Below, piece by piece: positions 10,982 through 24,022 of a DNA stretch of 64,000 nt. The first letter of the stretch is position 1, and each line of letters starts with the position of its first letter. Source of the DNA: Raphanus sativus (taxonomy: Eukaryota; Streptophyta; Magnoliopsida; Brassicales; Brassicaceae); contig NC_079516.1 of assembly GCF_000801105.2 (NCBI RefSeq), positions 9,424,001-9,488,000 on the forward strand, read 5' to 3'. Below the pieces are notes generated by a model. The model made no database searches, was not told where the DNA came from, and saw nothing but the letters and a program-made list of their open reading frames with translations. Position numbers and translations under genes: made by a program.

Positions 10982-11315
10982 CGTGCCACGAACTAGAGCT
11001 CTTGTGTCGCCGCTCTTGCGATTTCTTCTTCTTTTTTTAGGGTTTTCTCTTTCGCTCTTGCGTTAGTGAGTTTTCGCGTCTATGGTATTATATCTGGACG
11101 TATTTACATTAAACGGCACCGTATCCTCAAAACGACACCGTATAGTTAAGGAGAAAAGAATAAAAGAGGAAAGAGATTTACAATTTAATTTCTGAAAAAT
11201 AGATAGAGAGGAGAAAAGAAAAAAAAAAGGTTGTCTTGTTCAATCTCAAGTGATCTCTACTCCTCGACGACGACCTTTACTTTTGAAGCATCGATCTTTG
11301 TAGCTTTCCAAGAAA
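10982..11315. promoter_or_regulatory. Bidirectional promoter RPB10 / FYVE gene
   Basis: Only 334 bases separate the two divergent start codons. On the RPB10 side is a telo-box (TAGGGTTT, 11038-11045), typical of housekeeping transcription and translation genes. Further along, AAACGRCACCGTAT occurs twice (11111-11124 and 11130-11143, 19 bases apart). The purine-rich AGAGAGGAGAAAAGAAAA stretch just before the FYVE gene is probably its 5' leader. Shared regulation is inferred from the spacing only. Confidence 0.65.
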
Positions 11316-14300
11316 ATGTTGGAGAAGATCGGGTTGCCGGCGAAGCCATCTCTGAGAGGAAACAGTTGGGTCGTCGATGCTTCTCATTGTCAAGGATGCT
11401 CTTCTCAATTTACCTTCATCAATCGCAAGGTCTTTCTCTCTTTACTCTTCGTTTTTCGATCAATTCAATACTTGCCTCGAGATCTTCACGGACTCAGTCT
11501 TATGGATCTAGTTTTGATTGAAAGTTAGGATCTTTTTAATCGTAGACTTAACTGAATGATCTGTCCATTAATTTGCTCAAGATTTGTGTTTTTGTATGTT
11601 TTTTTTGTAAGTGAGAGAGTATGTGTTTTTGTTTTAACAGCATCATTGCCGGAGATGTGGGGGCTTGTTCTGTGGTAGCTGCACCCAGCAGCGAATGTCC
11701 CTACGTGGACAAGGGGACACACCTGTCCGTATATGTGATCCTTGTAAGACACTTGAAGAAGCTGCTCGCTTTGAGTTGCGTCATGGCTACAAAAACAGAG
11801 CTGCTGCAAAAGGTATAACCTACCAATCTCATTTGATGGAAACTTGCGTTTTACATTTGGTTTTGGTCTAAAATAGGCTTGTGTGTTTGATCAGGAGGTG
11901 GATCATCTAAAAGGACCGTAAAGAATGAGGATGATGTTCTCAGTGAGATTCTTGGATCTGATGCTGATGTATCTTCTTCATCCGAATCGGTTACATCTAA
12001 AGATATGGGAAGCAGCAGTAGTAACAAAGCTATGGAGTTGGACGCTGCTGCTACTCCTGAAGAGTTGCGTAAACAAGCGGTGGAAGAGAAGAATAAGTAC
12101 AGAGTGCTTAAACAACAAGGCAAGTCTGAAGAAGCTCTGAAAGCCTTTAAGAGAGGGAAGGAGCTTGAGAGACAGGCAGACGCCCTTGAGATATCCTTGA
12201 GGAAGGACCGTAAAAGGGCACTGTCCTTGCGAGATGTTGCCGAGACGCAGAACAAGGCTGCTACTAAAGAATCTAGCAGATCACAAAAGCAGCCTCCACG
12301 TAAGGATGATTTGGCAGCTGAGCTGAGGGATCTCGGTTGGTCTGATGATGAAGATAAGAAACCAGCTACTGTGAGTCTGGAGGGAGAGTTTTCGTCTCTT
12401 CTCCGTGAGATCCCTGGAAGGAAGACTAACCAGCAGAAGAGTGGAGGGGGAATCGACAAGAGTCAGGTTATTGCCATCAAGAAGAAGGCGCTTGCGCTTA
12501 AACGTGAAGGGAAGCTTGCAGAAGCTAAAGAGGAGCTGAAAAGAGCTAAAGTTTTGGAAAGGGAGATTGAAGAGCAGGAACTTTTGGGTGGGGCTGATGA
12601 ATCTGATGATGAGCTGTCCGCGCTTATCAACAGCATGGATGATGACAAAGAAGATGATCTGTTAGCTCATTATGAGGGAAGCCATGATTTTGATGACATT
12701 GGTAACCTTGTGGGAAGTGTAGATGATATTGGAGTTGATGGTGAATTTGATGTCACTGATCAAGATATGGAGGATCCAGCTATTGCTGCTGCGTTGAAAT
12801 CTTTGGGTTGGACCGAGGATCCTGGACACCGTGAGAATGTCCACACTCAATCTTCTCCTAACAACAGAGAAGAACGTTTAGCTGAAATTCAGACATTGAA
12901 AAGAGAAGCTCTTACTCTAAAACGAGCTGGAAACGCTGCCGAGGCCTTGGCTACACTGAAGAAGGCAAAATTGCTTGAGAGAGAACTAGAGTCTGCTGAT
13001 ACATCCCCACAAACTAGGGCAGAGAAGGACACGAGCATGAAACATCCTCCAAGAAGCAGGCTAGCAATCCAGAGAGAGCTTCTTGCAGTGAAAAAGAAAG
13101 CGCTTACTTTGAAAAGGGAAGGGAAGGTCAACGAAGCTGAAGAGGAACTGAAGAAAGGAGAGGTTCTCCAAGAGCAGCTAGAAGAGCTGGACAATACGTC
13201 AAAGTTAGCTGCAGCAGCAGGAAAGGCTATTCGTGAAAGAAGAGATCTTGGAAACGATATGCCTGATATCTCTGTAAGTTCTCTGGATGATGATGGAGAG
13301 GTAGATGTCAAAGATGAGGAGTTAAATGATCCGGGTTACCTCTCGATGCTTAAGAGCTTAGGCTGGAACGATGAAGATAATAATCATGCGGGTGATTCAT
13401 CAGGAAGAGTTGAAGCAGTTAGTAGCAAACCAAGAAGAAGCAAAGGTGAAATACAAAGAGAACTCTTAGGGCTGAAAAGAAAGGCTTTAACTTTGAGGCG
13501 TCATGGTAATGTTGATGAAGCAGAGGAAGTTCAGAAACAGACTAAAATACTGGAAGCCCAGTTGGTAGAGATTGAGTCAGGCAATAATCTTACTACTGAC
13601 GGTAACCAGCTAAAGAAAACAACCACTGATAGTGGGATGAATGTAGAAGAAGATGATAGCGTTACAGAAAATGATATGAAGGATCCAGCACTATTGTCTA
13701 CTCTCAAGAATTTGGGATGGGAGGATGAAGAACCAAAGAGACAAGAAGCTGCCTCTAGCTCTTTGCAATCTACTGGTCCACGGGTAGCAGCTAAAAGCAA
13801 GGGACAAATCCAGAGAGAACTGCTGGACTTGAAAAGGAAAGCACTTGCCTTGAAGCGTCAAGGGAAAAACGGAGAGGCTGATGGAGTATACAGTAAGGCC
13901 AAAGTTTTGGAAGCACAACTAGCTGAAATGGAGACCCCCAAGGATGAGCCAATGGGTGATGCTTTTGAGAAGAAAGTCTCAGCACCTACCATCAATCCTA
14001 CAAACTACATGGACGTTGATTTGTTAGGAGACTTTATCTCCCCTGCTAAATCTGATGGGATGAGTGAAAGTAGAGTTGTATCTCAATCGGGCCAGCAGCA
14101 ACCAAGTATGATGGATTTGCTGACTGGTGAGAAGTCTCAAACACCTGGTAGTTTTGAATCAGTTTCTGTTCAAAATACATCTCCTCAGAACACGCTTAAA
14201 CAAGATATACTGGCTCATAAGAGAAAGGCACTTGCTCTGAAGAAAGAAGGAAAGATAAGCGAAGCTAAAGAGGCATTGCAACAAGCCAAATTGTTGGAGA

Positions 14301-14887
14301 GGAGACTAGAGGAAGGAGAAAACCCTTCTCCTGAAAAACTCGGACGAGAGGCTTTGGTTTCTGCAACGCAACCTCCTGTTGTACGAGAGAAAGAGAATAG
14401 CCCGAAGCCAATGTCTAGTCGTGACCGTTTTAAACTGCAGCAAGAGTCGCTAAGCCACAAACGTCAAGCCATGAAGCTTCGTAGGGAAGGTAAAATGGAA
14501 GAAGCTGAAGCTGAGTTTGAAATTGCCAAAACACTTGAAGCTCAGCTAGAGGATTCAACATCCTCGAAAGCAGAACCGGTGGAGGATGTAGCAGTGGAAG
14601 ATTTTCTCGACCCTCAACTCTTGTCCGCCCTCAAAGCTATCGGACTAGACAGTTCTGTGAATACGTCGGCGAGTAAGCCAGACACAGCACAAGCTGCTGT
14701 AAAACCAGTGAAACCGAGTCCAGCCAAGGAGAGTGATGGTAACCAGGAGAGAAGTCAATTGGAAGAACGCATCAAAGCAGAGAAGATAAAAGCTGTGACC
14801 CTGAAACGTTCAGGGAAGCAAGCTGAGGCATTAGATGCACTTCGAAGAGCAAAACTCTATGAAAAGAAGCTAAATGCTCTTGCGTGA
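11316..14887 (+). CDS. FYVE zinc-finger protein with repeated helical modules
   Basis: Three exons: 11316-11429, 11641-11812 and 11895-14887, 1,092 residues. An N-terminal FYVE finger spans about 18-75, with W18-x2-D21, the basic patch RKHHCRRCG, VRICDPC, and eight cysteines (25, 28, 41, 44, 49, 52, 70, 73). FYVE fingers bind phosphatidylinositol 3-phosphate on endosomal membranes. The rest is charged and mostly helical, with nine related modules of about 40 residues on the pattern K-x2-AL-x-LKR-x-GK-x2-EA-x6-AK-x-LE-x2-LE (starting near 149, 284, 422, 484, 610, 729, 863, 940 and 1053). Between them sit acidic linkers with the motif DPxxxxxLKxLGW (near 389, 573, 692 and 1001; a partial form near 235). 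By position it is the At1g61690 orthologue, annotated as phosphoinositide-binding. Its precise role is unknown to me. Confidence 0.9.
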
Positions 14888-15097
14888 ATTTGATCAACTC
14901 TCCATTTTAGTTGGATTTTGTAACATAACCTCAATGTTGTTTTGAGAGTTTTATCAGAGTCAGACTTTTTTAGTAAACATAACTTTTTTTATGGAACTAC
15001 AAAGAAGACTCTTACACTTGTAAGAGATCATTTTTTTTTGTTAAGATGAATTTTAACAGATATTATTAGATTTATCTAGCTTCCAGTACAACAGCAT
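14888..15097. other. 3' flank of FYVE gene, up to contig end
   Basis: Noncoding sequence identical in kind to 29137-29345. It stops at the N run. Confidence 0.6.
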
Positions 15098-15197
15098 NNN
15101 NNNNNNNNNNNNNNNNNNNNNNNNNNNNNNNNNNNNNNNNNNNNNNNNNNNNNNNNNNNNNNNNNNNNNNNNNNNNNNNNNNNNNNNNNNNNNNNNN
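15098..15197. other. Assembly gap of 100 N
   Basis: Exactly 100 N, the conventional placeholder for a join of unknown size. The sequence to its right (from 15198) matches 930 onward, and the sequence to its left ends where 29345 does. Confidence 0.98.
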
Positions 15198-15731
15198 TCA
15201 TTTTCAACGATGATGTTGGAACTATTCATGGAGAATTATTGTCAATTATCTTCATTGTTAATTGGTTATGTGAGAAACCATCATCGTCACTAATGAATTT
15301 TGAATTTTATATTTTCCATATTTTTAAAATTTTGTGAACTTTTTATTTAGTTTATTCTCTATTTAAATTTAATCTTATTTATTATTAATTTTTTGGTTTT
15401 TTTATTTTATTATATTTAGAAAATTATTTATTTTTAAAAAATATTTTATTTATTTTTCTAAAAAATATATATTTTTTATTTTTTTATTTTCTTATATCTT
15501 ATTAAAAATTTCGATTTTTATTTATTTTGGAGTTTTTATTTATTTATTTTGTTTATTTTATTAATTAAATAATTATTTTTTGGAAAATTACCTGTTGAAC
15601 CGGTCAACTTATTGCTTTGGAGGTTTTTTATGATACAAATGTCACTTTAAAAGTTAAAAGTGTTAGTGAAAAAACTTCAAAGTTTAAAGTGCTAGTAAAT
15701 GACACTTTGAGGGTTTTTTATACGATTTTCC
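15198..15731. mobile_element. Right arm of the fold-back MULE (second copy)
   Basis: Matches 930-1459 with many small indels. The left arm is missing because the contig starts inside the palindrome. The flanking TTTAAAAATC follows at 15733-15742. Confidence 0.75.
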
Positions 15732-16072
15732 TTTTAAAAATCCATGAAAACAAACAAATTTTCATCAAATCTTGATACTGAAAAAAATTCCATAAAAAAT
15801 CTAGACACTTAAACAATCCATCTTGATTTTTTCCTGTGATTTTCCATTAGGAAAGACTTCATTTTCTCATCATATATTTATGTTTTTTTTTTCGAAGTTC
15901 AGTTTTCTAGACAATCTTGATGTGTACTAAATAATGACCACTCACTCTCTTTTTTTTGGGTAGAATTTACAGTTGAGTATTGTGCAATTTTACAGTCTAA
16001 TTAAATATTTTAGAGAAACAATATGACAATGTGTACTACAAACTTAATAACTTCGATAATCTGCATTTGCAG

Positions 16073-16892
16073 GGGATCATATCGATCGAGCCATGTGGCA
16101 TCACGTACTGGCTCCTCTCATCAACTCAAATCCCACTCACACTCTTCTTCACTCTTTGGATCTGCTTAAGTGACAATGTTCAAGGCACCAGTGTTCAGAT
16201 CACCATGTCTCAGTAAAGGTTTGCTTTACAACAACTCCAGCAAAACTTGATTAGTTTTCGAAAGACATATGACTGATTAAAATCTGAAAGAACTTTGCAC
16301 ATCAGGACGTAGAAGATTTGAGATCATATGATGGAGGAAGAGCAAACAAATGTATGTTTCCTGTAATGGCTCTACTAGCTGGAGTTTTAGGAGGTGTTTT
16401 TGGTATTGGAGGGCGGTATGCTCATTAGCCCTCTCCTCCTCCAAGTTGGCATCGCTCCCGAGGTGATTTTATGAGTTCTTGGCTCTGTCAAAATGAGTCT
16501 TCCTTTTGCTAGATTAAGTATAAAGAATCTCTATTTTTTGCTAGATCTCAAGTTAAAAGACTGGTTTTGTTTTATTGTAGGTAACTGCAGCGCGACATGT
16601 TCTTTCATGGTTCTGTTTTCATCCACAATGTCTGCTATTCAATACTTGTTACTAGGCATGGAACATACCGGAACCGCTTGTTTATTTGCGATTTTATGTT
16701 TTGTGGCATCACTCGTTGGACTAATGGTGGTTCAAAAAGGTAATAACTCAGTTCGGAAGGGCTTCGATCATAGTGTTCTCCGTTGGTATTGTCATGGCAT
16801 TGAGTATTGTGTTGATGACAAGCTATGGAGCCCTTGACGTTTGGAATGATTTTGTCTCTGGTCGTTACATGGGGTTTAAATTACCTTGTTGA
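16073..16892 (+). pseudogene. TauE/SafE 3' exons, duplicate with frameshifts
   Basis: Exons equivalent to 1801-2618: 16073-16212 (one base short, AAC to AC in GGCACCAG), 16306-16462 (one base extra, GGGCGG) and 16581-16892 (two extra bases, GCGCGACA, and one extra A before GGTAATAAC). None is open throughout. Because the errors are single-base and the contig starts nearby, sequencing error is more likely than real decay. Confidence 0.7.
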
Positions 16893-19294
16893 GACTAACC
16901 AAATAAAGTTTTGGTTAATAGTCATAATAGATGTGTTTATCCATCATGTTCTATCATGATTTTTGTGTTGCTCTTTATTTTATTTTTGTATGAATTTAAG
17001 AAATATTCAGAATGCACATCTCGTGCATTCGAATATATGGTCCAAAGAAAAAAGTTGTGTTGTTAATCTTGTAGTCATGTAGACTGAAATAATCATATCA
17101 AATTTTATGCATTTTTAAAATATTTTACGGCCACAACTAGTATACCTACTTAAAACTTGATCTCTAAGATAACTATATATTTTTTAAAGTTTACTCATAA
17201 AAACAGAAATGTCACACATTAGTCTAACACTAAAAGGATTCATGCATACAGAAACAGAAGTCACTATATGTAGTACTAAATCCATGAAAGCATAAGCTTC
17301 CGGCCCTATAAAAACAAATTATTTTGATCAATTATTTACAATATTTCCAGTATCACAGGCTCTCAAAATTTTTGTGCTTCCAGCACATGTTGTCTTAAGC
17401 TTCCTCAGGGCCTGGTCTGATTCCAACAGCTGCGCATGCGAACAAACGGTTAATGTCTTGATAATGCTGCTTCTACTTTAGTTTTCCTAAGACCTCAATT
17501 ATATTATTGATAAGTTAATTTCTTACGTGTCACACACGTTGATTTTAATAGTGGTTAATTACAGTATTATCTTTAATAAATCAAATATATCTAATTACTT
17601 TTATTACATGTAATAATTAGATATATTTGATTTATTAAAGGTACTACTATAATTATAAAATACTACATGTTAGCTACCATATAATACTTTTTATTACTTT
17701 AATAAATCAAATATATCTAATTACTTTAGGAGTTATACTGTAGCCATAAAATATTACATATTGGCTACCATTTTTCACAAATACACTCAATCAAGGGCCT
17801 TACCTTCCATAAGACGGATGAAGCGAGAGTTTTAGGCCACAAAAAAAAATTAAACTTTTGAGACCACATTTTCAAAGTATTATTATCATTGAGTGGTTAG
17901 AAAAAAATAGTTTTGGACTTTTTATTTCAAGTATTTTCTTTCATGTATTGTGTTTTTTTTCTTAGACTTTCGAACGTTTCCCCTTTATTTCATTTTGACA
18001 TTGTATTTATCTTTTGTTTTTGGACAATTTTATTTTGTTATTTCTTTTGTTTCTATTTTTGTTATTTAATGTTTCAAATAATTACTAAAATGCAATGTTT
18101 TATTTGTTGAAAACACTAAATATTATATAGAAAGAATCAATTACTAGTCTGATATTCACGTAATATTTTGATACAGAAATAAACAAAAATACTAGTATGT
18201 ATTCTTTTAAAAGTATTAGATATATAATATATGTTGATAAATAACATAAGCCACTATTTATGAATAAGTTTTAGGCCACTAAATATTTCGGGACGGCACT
18301 GACTCAATCAATATTACCGTAACATTTGGTATCCAAAATCAGATGTATAATGAAAATAACATAATATTATTTAAAATGAATCAACATATTATTACAATAT
18401 AAATTACAAAATTATTAAAAATAAAAAATTAATAAATTATTATAATGTATTCAATTTATAATTGTTATAATGTCTTAAGAACCTCTCAAAAACATCCCTT
18501 TTATCTTCTCTTTACTGGTTTAGTTGTAGAAAGAAAAGTTAAATTTAATTAACTAATTAAATTCTATTAAAAACTGAATATTTTGCTTTTTGGAAAACCC
18601 AAATGAGTTTTTAATCGTTGGTGGTGCTCTAAGCATACTTGGCTATTCATACACGTTGGGCTAAAACTTTATTTTAAAGTTTTTCAACAATGTTTAATTT
18701 TGGGCCATTTTTTATAATTGAATCGTTGGACTTTCAACCATTTGTTTCCTTGTCCATTTTGGACTTTTAAATGGATTATAAGTCATAAATGTTAAAAACC
18801 ATAATACAAACTAAAATTAAAATCCTAAACGTAAGCAAAAAATGGAAAAGGAAACCCGTAAATAGTTGTTTGTATTTGATTGTATTGTATTGTTTCTATA
18901 TTTCCATTGTAATGTGTTACATTTTATTATTTAAATAAAATATTGCAGTTGAAAAAAAAAAAAAAGGAAACCCGTTAATAGGTAAACTACTAGTCGATAA
19001 AAAAAGAGTGAGTTACCTTAAGAGACACATTTTTTTTTTTTGTCGTAATAAGACACTTGTTGCTGGAGGCACACATTATCCTCTTTCACTCTGTGTGTTT
19101 GTACACAACTACCCTTTTCGCTTGGTTAAGGAAACTCAAGGCTAGTTAGCTTTTTTTTTAAATGCTTTCTATTTTGTGGGGACCAATTTTCTTTTTGTTT
19201 TTTTATGTGATTGTTTTCAAAACTAAAGTATGAAATAAATAATTTTGATATAATAAGCTATAACTTTTTATCTTCTACATTTTAAGATCCATTT

Positions 19295-19330
<36 letters not shown>

Positions 19331-20838
19331 ATATATAAGAATGCATGTATTAAAATGTGGACGAAAAAAATCTGAACATGTAAAAATATGTAAAACAAAA
19401 AGACGTGGACATGGATGGATGAAAAAGTGAAAAAAAAAATTAAATAAAAATCTCTGACACAAAAGTTGTTTTCTGTTCATAGTTAAAGAAACTTAGAAAA
19501 AAACATTTCTTGTGAATAATCTTGTTTAAAGAGATCGGAAGTTGTGCTTTTAATGGTTTTTTCTCTTAAACATTATGACTAGATTGTGGACATGGATACA
19601 GAAATATGAACAGAGAAAATATTGACTCGTACAGAGTTCACATTTTAATTTGCTTTTTATGTCTTTGTAGAAAAGTCAGATGTCTTTGTAGCCGTTATTT
19701 ATTTATTTTTTTTAAAATTTTTATTATTATTCATCCTATCAAATGTTTTTATTTGCTTTTCTTTAAAAATTTAATATATATAAAAAAATATAATTTCACA
19801 ATAGATTGTAATTTCTTTTTATCTACATTTTAAGATCCACTTTCATATATATTTTATATATTTTAAAAATATTATGTAAAATGTGTGGACATGAAAATGT
19901 GGATAGAAAATGTGTTCATGTACAAAAAAAATATACGAGAACAAAAAACCTTTCAAAGGTTTATCATTCTACGAAGAACAAATTCCAAAGAAAAACAAAG
20001 CCTCTGTAAATTATCCATTTTAAAGACTACCACAACCACACTAAAAAACATACCAAACTTTCTCAAATTCCACATCTAAACAAATTAAATTATATGTTTT
20101 ACACACTTATAAAAGCACAACCTTTTCAAGAACGTAGTAGCTTACATCGGTGAATTTGGACAAAGAGACTCTGTGAACATCTTTACTCATGGGAACTGCA
20201 CAGATGATACTCTTCAAAGTGCTCTCTCAATCCCAACAAAATTAGCAAACTTTCACCAAGCAGCTACTCCATCAACTCTAAGAGAATCCAAGCAGCTCTA
20301 GCACCAACGACTACACCAGATTTCTTCATGTTGTATGCCTCTGATTTCTTCTTGTTATTCGACGGCAGAAAGAGGATGATAGTCAATCATCGTAATTAGA
20401 GTTTACGAAATTGGAAAAGTGATTGAAATTAGAATCATCGTAATTAAAATCTAAGGTAAATCTGAGTTTGGAGAAAGATTGAAATTAGGGTTTAGATGTT
20501 GGAAAAGGGAAAGTGGATCTTCGATTTGAAATCAACAATGGAGAGAGAAACTATATTCTGTGTATTTGTGGATAAAAGAAAAAATATATTAAAATAACTG
20601 AATCATGGTTAGTTTTCTCTAGTTAGTAGTGTGGTTAGGTGAGTTAGTTTAAGGGCATGAAAGACAATAACTATGGGTAAAGTGTCTGGCCAGCAGGAAG
20701 TGTGTGTCCTAGGAGGTAAAAAAATCATAAAAAAAGGTAACTACTGAAAGACATCGAACACTTTTAAACTCAACCCCCCTTGCCGTCTCACCCACAAACC
20801 CTAAAAAGCGCTGCTCCTCCGCACTTTGAACATTCCCA
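16893..20838. other. Duplicate of spacer 2619-6579
   Basis: Same content as the first spacer: the 27-bp repeat cluster near 17.6 kb, the (TA)n tract near 19.3 kb and the possible degenerate element from about 19.0 to 20.7 kb. No gene is seen. Confidence 0.6.
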
Positions 20839-21831
20839 ATGACGAAGAAACACAACCCTTTAGAAAACCCCCCAGCCGCATCTTCAAGCGACGACGACGA
20901 AGAACTCGACTCTTCCGCTGGCGAAGAAGAAGAACAAGAAGAAGAAGTTAACGATTCTTCATCTTCATCAGAAGAAGACCAACCCAAACCTCCTTCCTCC
21001 TCCTCCGCCGTCACAACCGCCATCCCAGCTAAAACCTCCGATTCACACTCCGGATCCGAAACCGAGACCGATTCCGAATCCGACATCGCCGCAAAGTCCA
21101 AGAATCAGAAGCCTCCGCCGCCGCCAACCAACAAATCCGGGACCAAGCGTCCCAGCGAAGTGACTTCAAAGGAGACGAACTCGAAGCGAGCCAAGAAGGA
21201 GAAGAAGCCTGCCGCGTTTCACAGACTATGGACGGAAGAAGACGAGATCGCTGTGTTGCAAGGGATGATCGATTTCAAGAAGGACACGGGGAACTCTCCT
21301 TACGACGACACCAATGCTTACTTCGATTACATCAAGAAGTCCATCAGCTTTGAGGTTAGCAAGAACCAGTTCATGGATAAGCTGAGGAGTTTGAAGAAGA
21401 AGTACATGGGTAAAGAGAAGAAGCCTTGTTTCACCAAGCCTCATGAACACAAGTCTTACAGATTGTGTAAGTTTATTTGGGGACCTGATGGGATGGGTCT
21501 TGAGTCTGCTGTTAAGTCCAACGGCGGCGTTTCCTCGAAAAAGAGGACCAAGAAAGAGCTGTCTTTTGCTTCTTCTCCTCCCAATGGAGGTGATGAGAGG
21601 TTTGATTGGTTTGAGAAGTCGTTTCTCGTTCGAGGGATTGCGGGTTTCGGTGTGGATGAGAGTTATGTGAGACAGAGGTGGAGGTTAGTTCCGGTTGAGA
21701 GTAGGAAGAAAGTTGAAGAGAAGGTTAAGATGTTGCAGGCTAAGGAGATTGAGTTTGTGTTGCACAAGACTGAGATTTTGCGTGATGTGACATCTATGAT
21801 CGCTGAAGCATCTAAGAACAGAAGCCATTAG
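20839..21831 (+). CDS. GeBP/storekeeper-like protein, duplicate copy
   Basis: Encodes the same 330 residues as 6580-7572, with the same leader and telo-box. Perfect identity here, against indels in the other duplicated genes, fits one locus represented twice. Confidence 0.85.
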   Translation: MTKKHNPLENPPAASSSDDDEELDSSAGEEEEQEEEVNDSSSSSEEDQPKPPSSSSAVTTAIPAKTSDSHSGSETETDSESDIAAKSKNQKPPPPPTNKSGTKRPSEVTSKETNSKRAKKEKKPAAFHRLWTEEDEIAVLQGMIDFKKDTGNSPYDDTNAYFDYIKKSISFEVSKNQFMDKLRSLKKKYMGKEKKPCFTKPHEHKSYRLCKFIWGPDGMGLESAVKSNGGVSSKKRTKKELSFASSPPNGGDERFDWFEKSFLVRGIAGFGVDESYVRQRWRLVPVESRKKVEEKVKMLQAKEIEFVLHKTEILRDVTSMIAEASKNRSH

Positions 21832-22513
21832 GATGATAGATTTGATATGGTTTTCAAATGCCCAATGTCTATGCTTCTTTGTTGTGTTTTTTGAACTTAG
21901 GATTTACTTTTTCTTCTTTATGATCTCTACTTACTATGTAATTTTCTGGTTTATTTTGATGGCTTTCTCTCATACGAAACTTCTTATATTGGATTTGTTG
22001 CTTATAATATACAAACACATTAAAAAGAATTACTGTCAAGTGTCAAGCCTAAGGCAACTAGGTGAAACTATGAACAAGATCCTAGCTACGGTCCTGATGT
22101 TTGGTTCTTTCAGTTCCGTATTTTTATGAATGTAGTTATCAGTTTGGTTTGAGTAATATGAACAAGAATCTAGCAATTTATGTTTAATCAAATGGGTTTG
22201 TTCTGCAAAACTCTTTTTGTTACAAAAAATCTTGTGATAACTTTTAGTTAAATGATAACAAATCTGCAAGTCAATGAGTCTTGTTTTGATTCGTAGGTGA
22301 GAATTTAGGAAGAGGAAGAAGGTAAACAAAGTTAGTTGCGTCACGTGCTTACCCTCTAAAAGGTCTTTTGATCAATGGTTGTACCAAATGAGCAGAGTGA
22401 CTATTACAAGCTTATTTTTACTTCCTATATAGTAAGCAAGTCTCAAGATCTTAACCTCTCATAGCAAAAAAAATATCAATTTCTGTGGCGTTAAGAATTT
22501 ATAAATATATCAG

Positions 22514-24022
22514 ATGACAACAATCACTGATCAGACCACCGCAACTAAGAAGGCTTGTGTCATCGGTGGCACAGGAAACTTGGCCTCTATTCTCATCGAC
22601 CGTTTGCTTCGAAATGGCTACGAAGTTAACACACCGTTAGAGATCCAGGTTCTATCTTTCTTTCTTGTCTCTGTTTTGAATGTTTAGTGAGACTCTTTGT
22701 TCTAAATTTTTTGCAGAAAATGTGAAGAAAATGGCAACCCTAAGGCTAATTCAAGAGCAAGGGAACCTTAACATCTTCAAGGCGGACTTGACCGATGAAG
22801 GGAGTTTCAATTCACCAATCTCTGGCTGTGAATATGTTTTCCATGTCGCAACACCAATCAGCTTACATCTCAAGATCCCGAGGTCTGATCTTTTTTTAAC
22901 ATATTTTTTTTGTTACTCTAAAAAAAGGAAACATTTCCAGATGATCGTGTTTTGGTGTTTCAAATGAACAGAGAGACATGATCAATCCAGCGATACAAGG
23001 AGTGATCAACGTGTTGAAATCTTGCTTAAACTCCAACTCAGTCAAGCGCGTGATCTACACTTCTTCAGCTGCTGCGGTTTCTATCAACAATCTTCCAGGA
23101 CCTGGACTTGTGATGACCGAAGAGAACTGGTCTGATATTGATTTTCTCAGAAAGGAGAAGCCGTTTAACTGGGTAACTACACTTCCTTGCTTGCTACGCA
23201 AGATATGTTTTTTTTTTCTTTCCTTACCAAGTTCACTTACTTTATCTCTCTGTTATATATTTTTCTAGGGTTACCCAATCTCAAAGGTGTTAGCGGAAAA
23301 GGCAGCTTATCAATTTGCGGAAGAGAATAAAATCGATCTCGTTACCGTTGTTCCAGCACTCATAGCTGGAAACTCTCTCCTCGATGATCCTCCCAGCAGT
23401 TTATGTCTCTCCATGTCTTTGATTACCAGTAAAAAAATTTTTTTTTTTGAATAAATTTAAATTTTATTCACCAAAAAAAAACCGTTTTTACATCATGTTA
23501 ACATGATTTTTTTAATTTGATGATACTGTTAAAGTTTGACAGACAAGATGATGGTTTTTTTTTTGTTAGAAAAAGAAATGCATCTGACTGCTTTCAAGGA
23601 AATGCAGAAGCTATCTGGCTCCATTTCGTTCATCCACGTGGAAGACCTAGCTCGTGCCCATCTGTTTCTTGCGGAGAAAGAAACAGCTTCTGGTCGCTAC
23701 ATTTGTTGTTCTCACAACACAGATATTCCAGAGCTTGCGGATTTTCTCAGACAAAGATATCCTGAGTACAATGTTTTGTCAGAGTAAGCATTTAGCTCCC
23801 ACAGAAATTGCAAATTTTTAATTGAAAATGGTTTCTCATTTTTTCTCATCAGTTTTTTCTTTTTGGGTTGTGAAATTTGGCAGATTTGAAGAGTGCTTAT
23901 CAAGTGCGAAACTGAAGCTATCCTCGGAAAAGCTCATCAACGAAGGCTTTCGATTTGACTTTGGGATCAATGAGATGTATGATGAGATGATGGAGTACTT
24001 TCGGTCAAACCCATGGGCCTAA
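22514..24022 (+). pseudogene. BAN: BAN / anthocyanidin reductase, frameshifted duplicate
   Basis: Same six-exon layout as 8252-9765. Exon 1 has lost one base near 22632 (AACACACCG instead of AACACCACCG) and exon 2 one base near 22863 (CAGCTTACA instead of CAGCTTTACA), so the protein cannot be read through as written. Several substitutions (for example CAGCGATAC for CAGCTATAC, and GGCAGCTTATC for GGCTGCTTATC) are clean SNPs and suggest a second haplotype under the indel noise. Confidence 0.75.

Noticed and set aside
11851..12459. Long antisense frame (about 200 residues) across the FYVE gene, and similar ones downstream
   Set aside because: Shadow frames caused by AAG/GAG-rich coding sequence read as CTT/CTC on the other strand; the plus-strand protein is clearly conserved.
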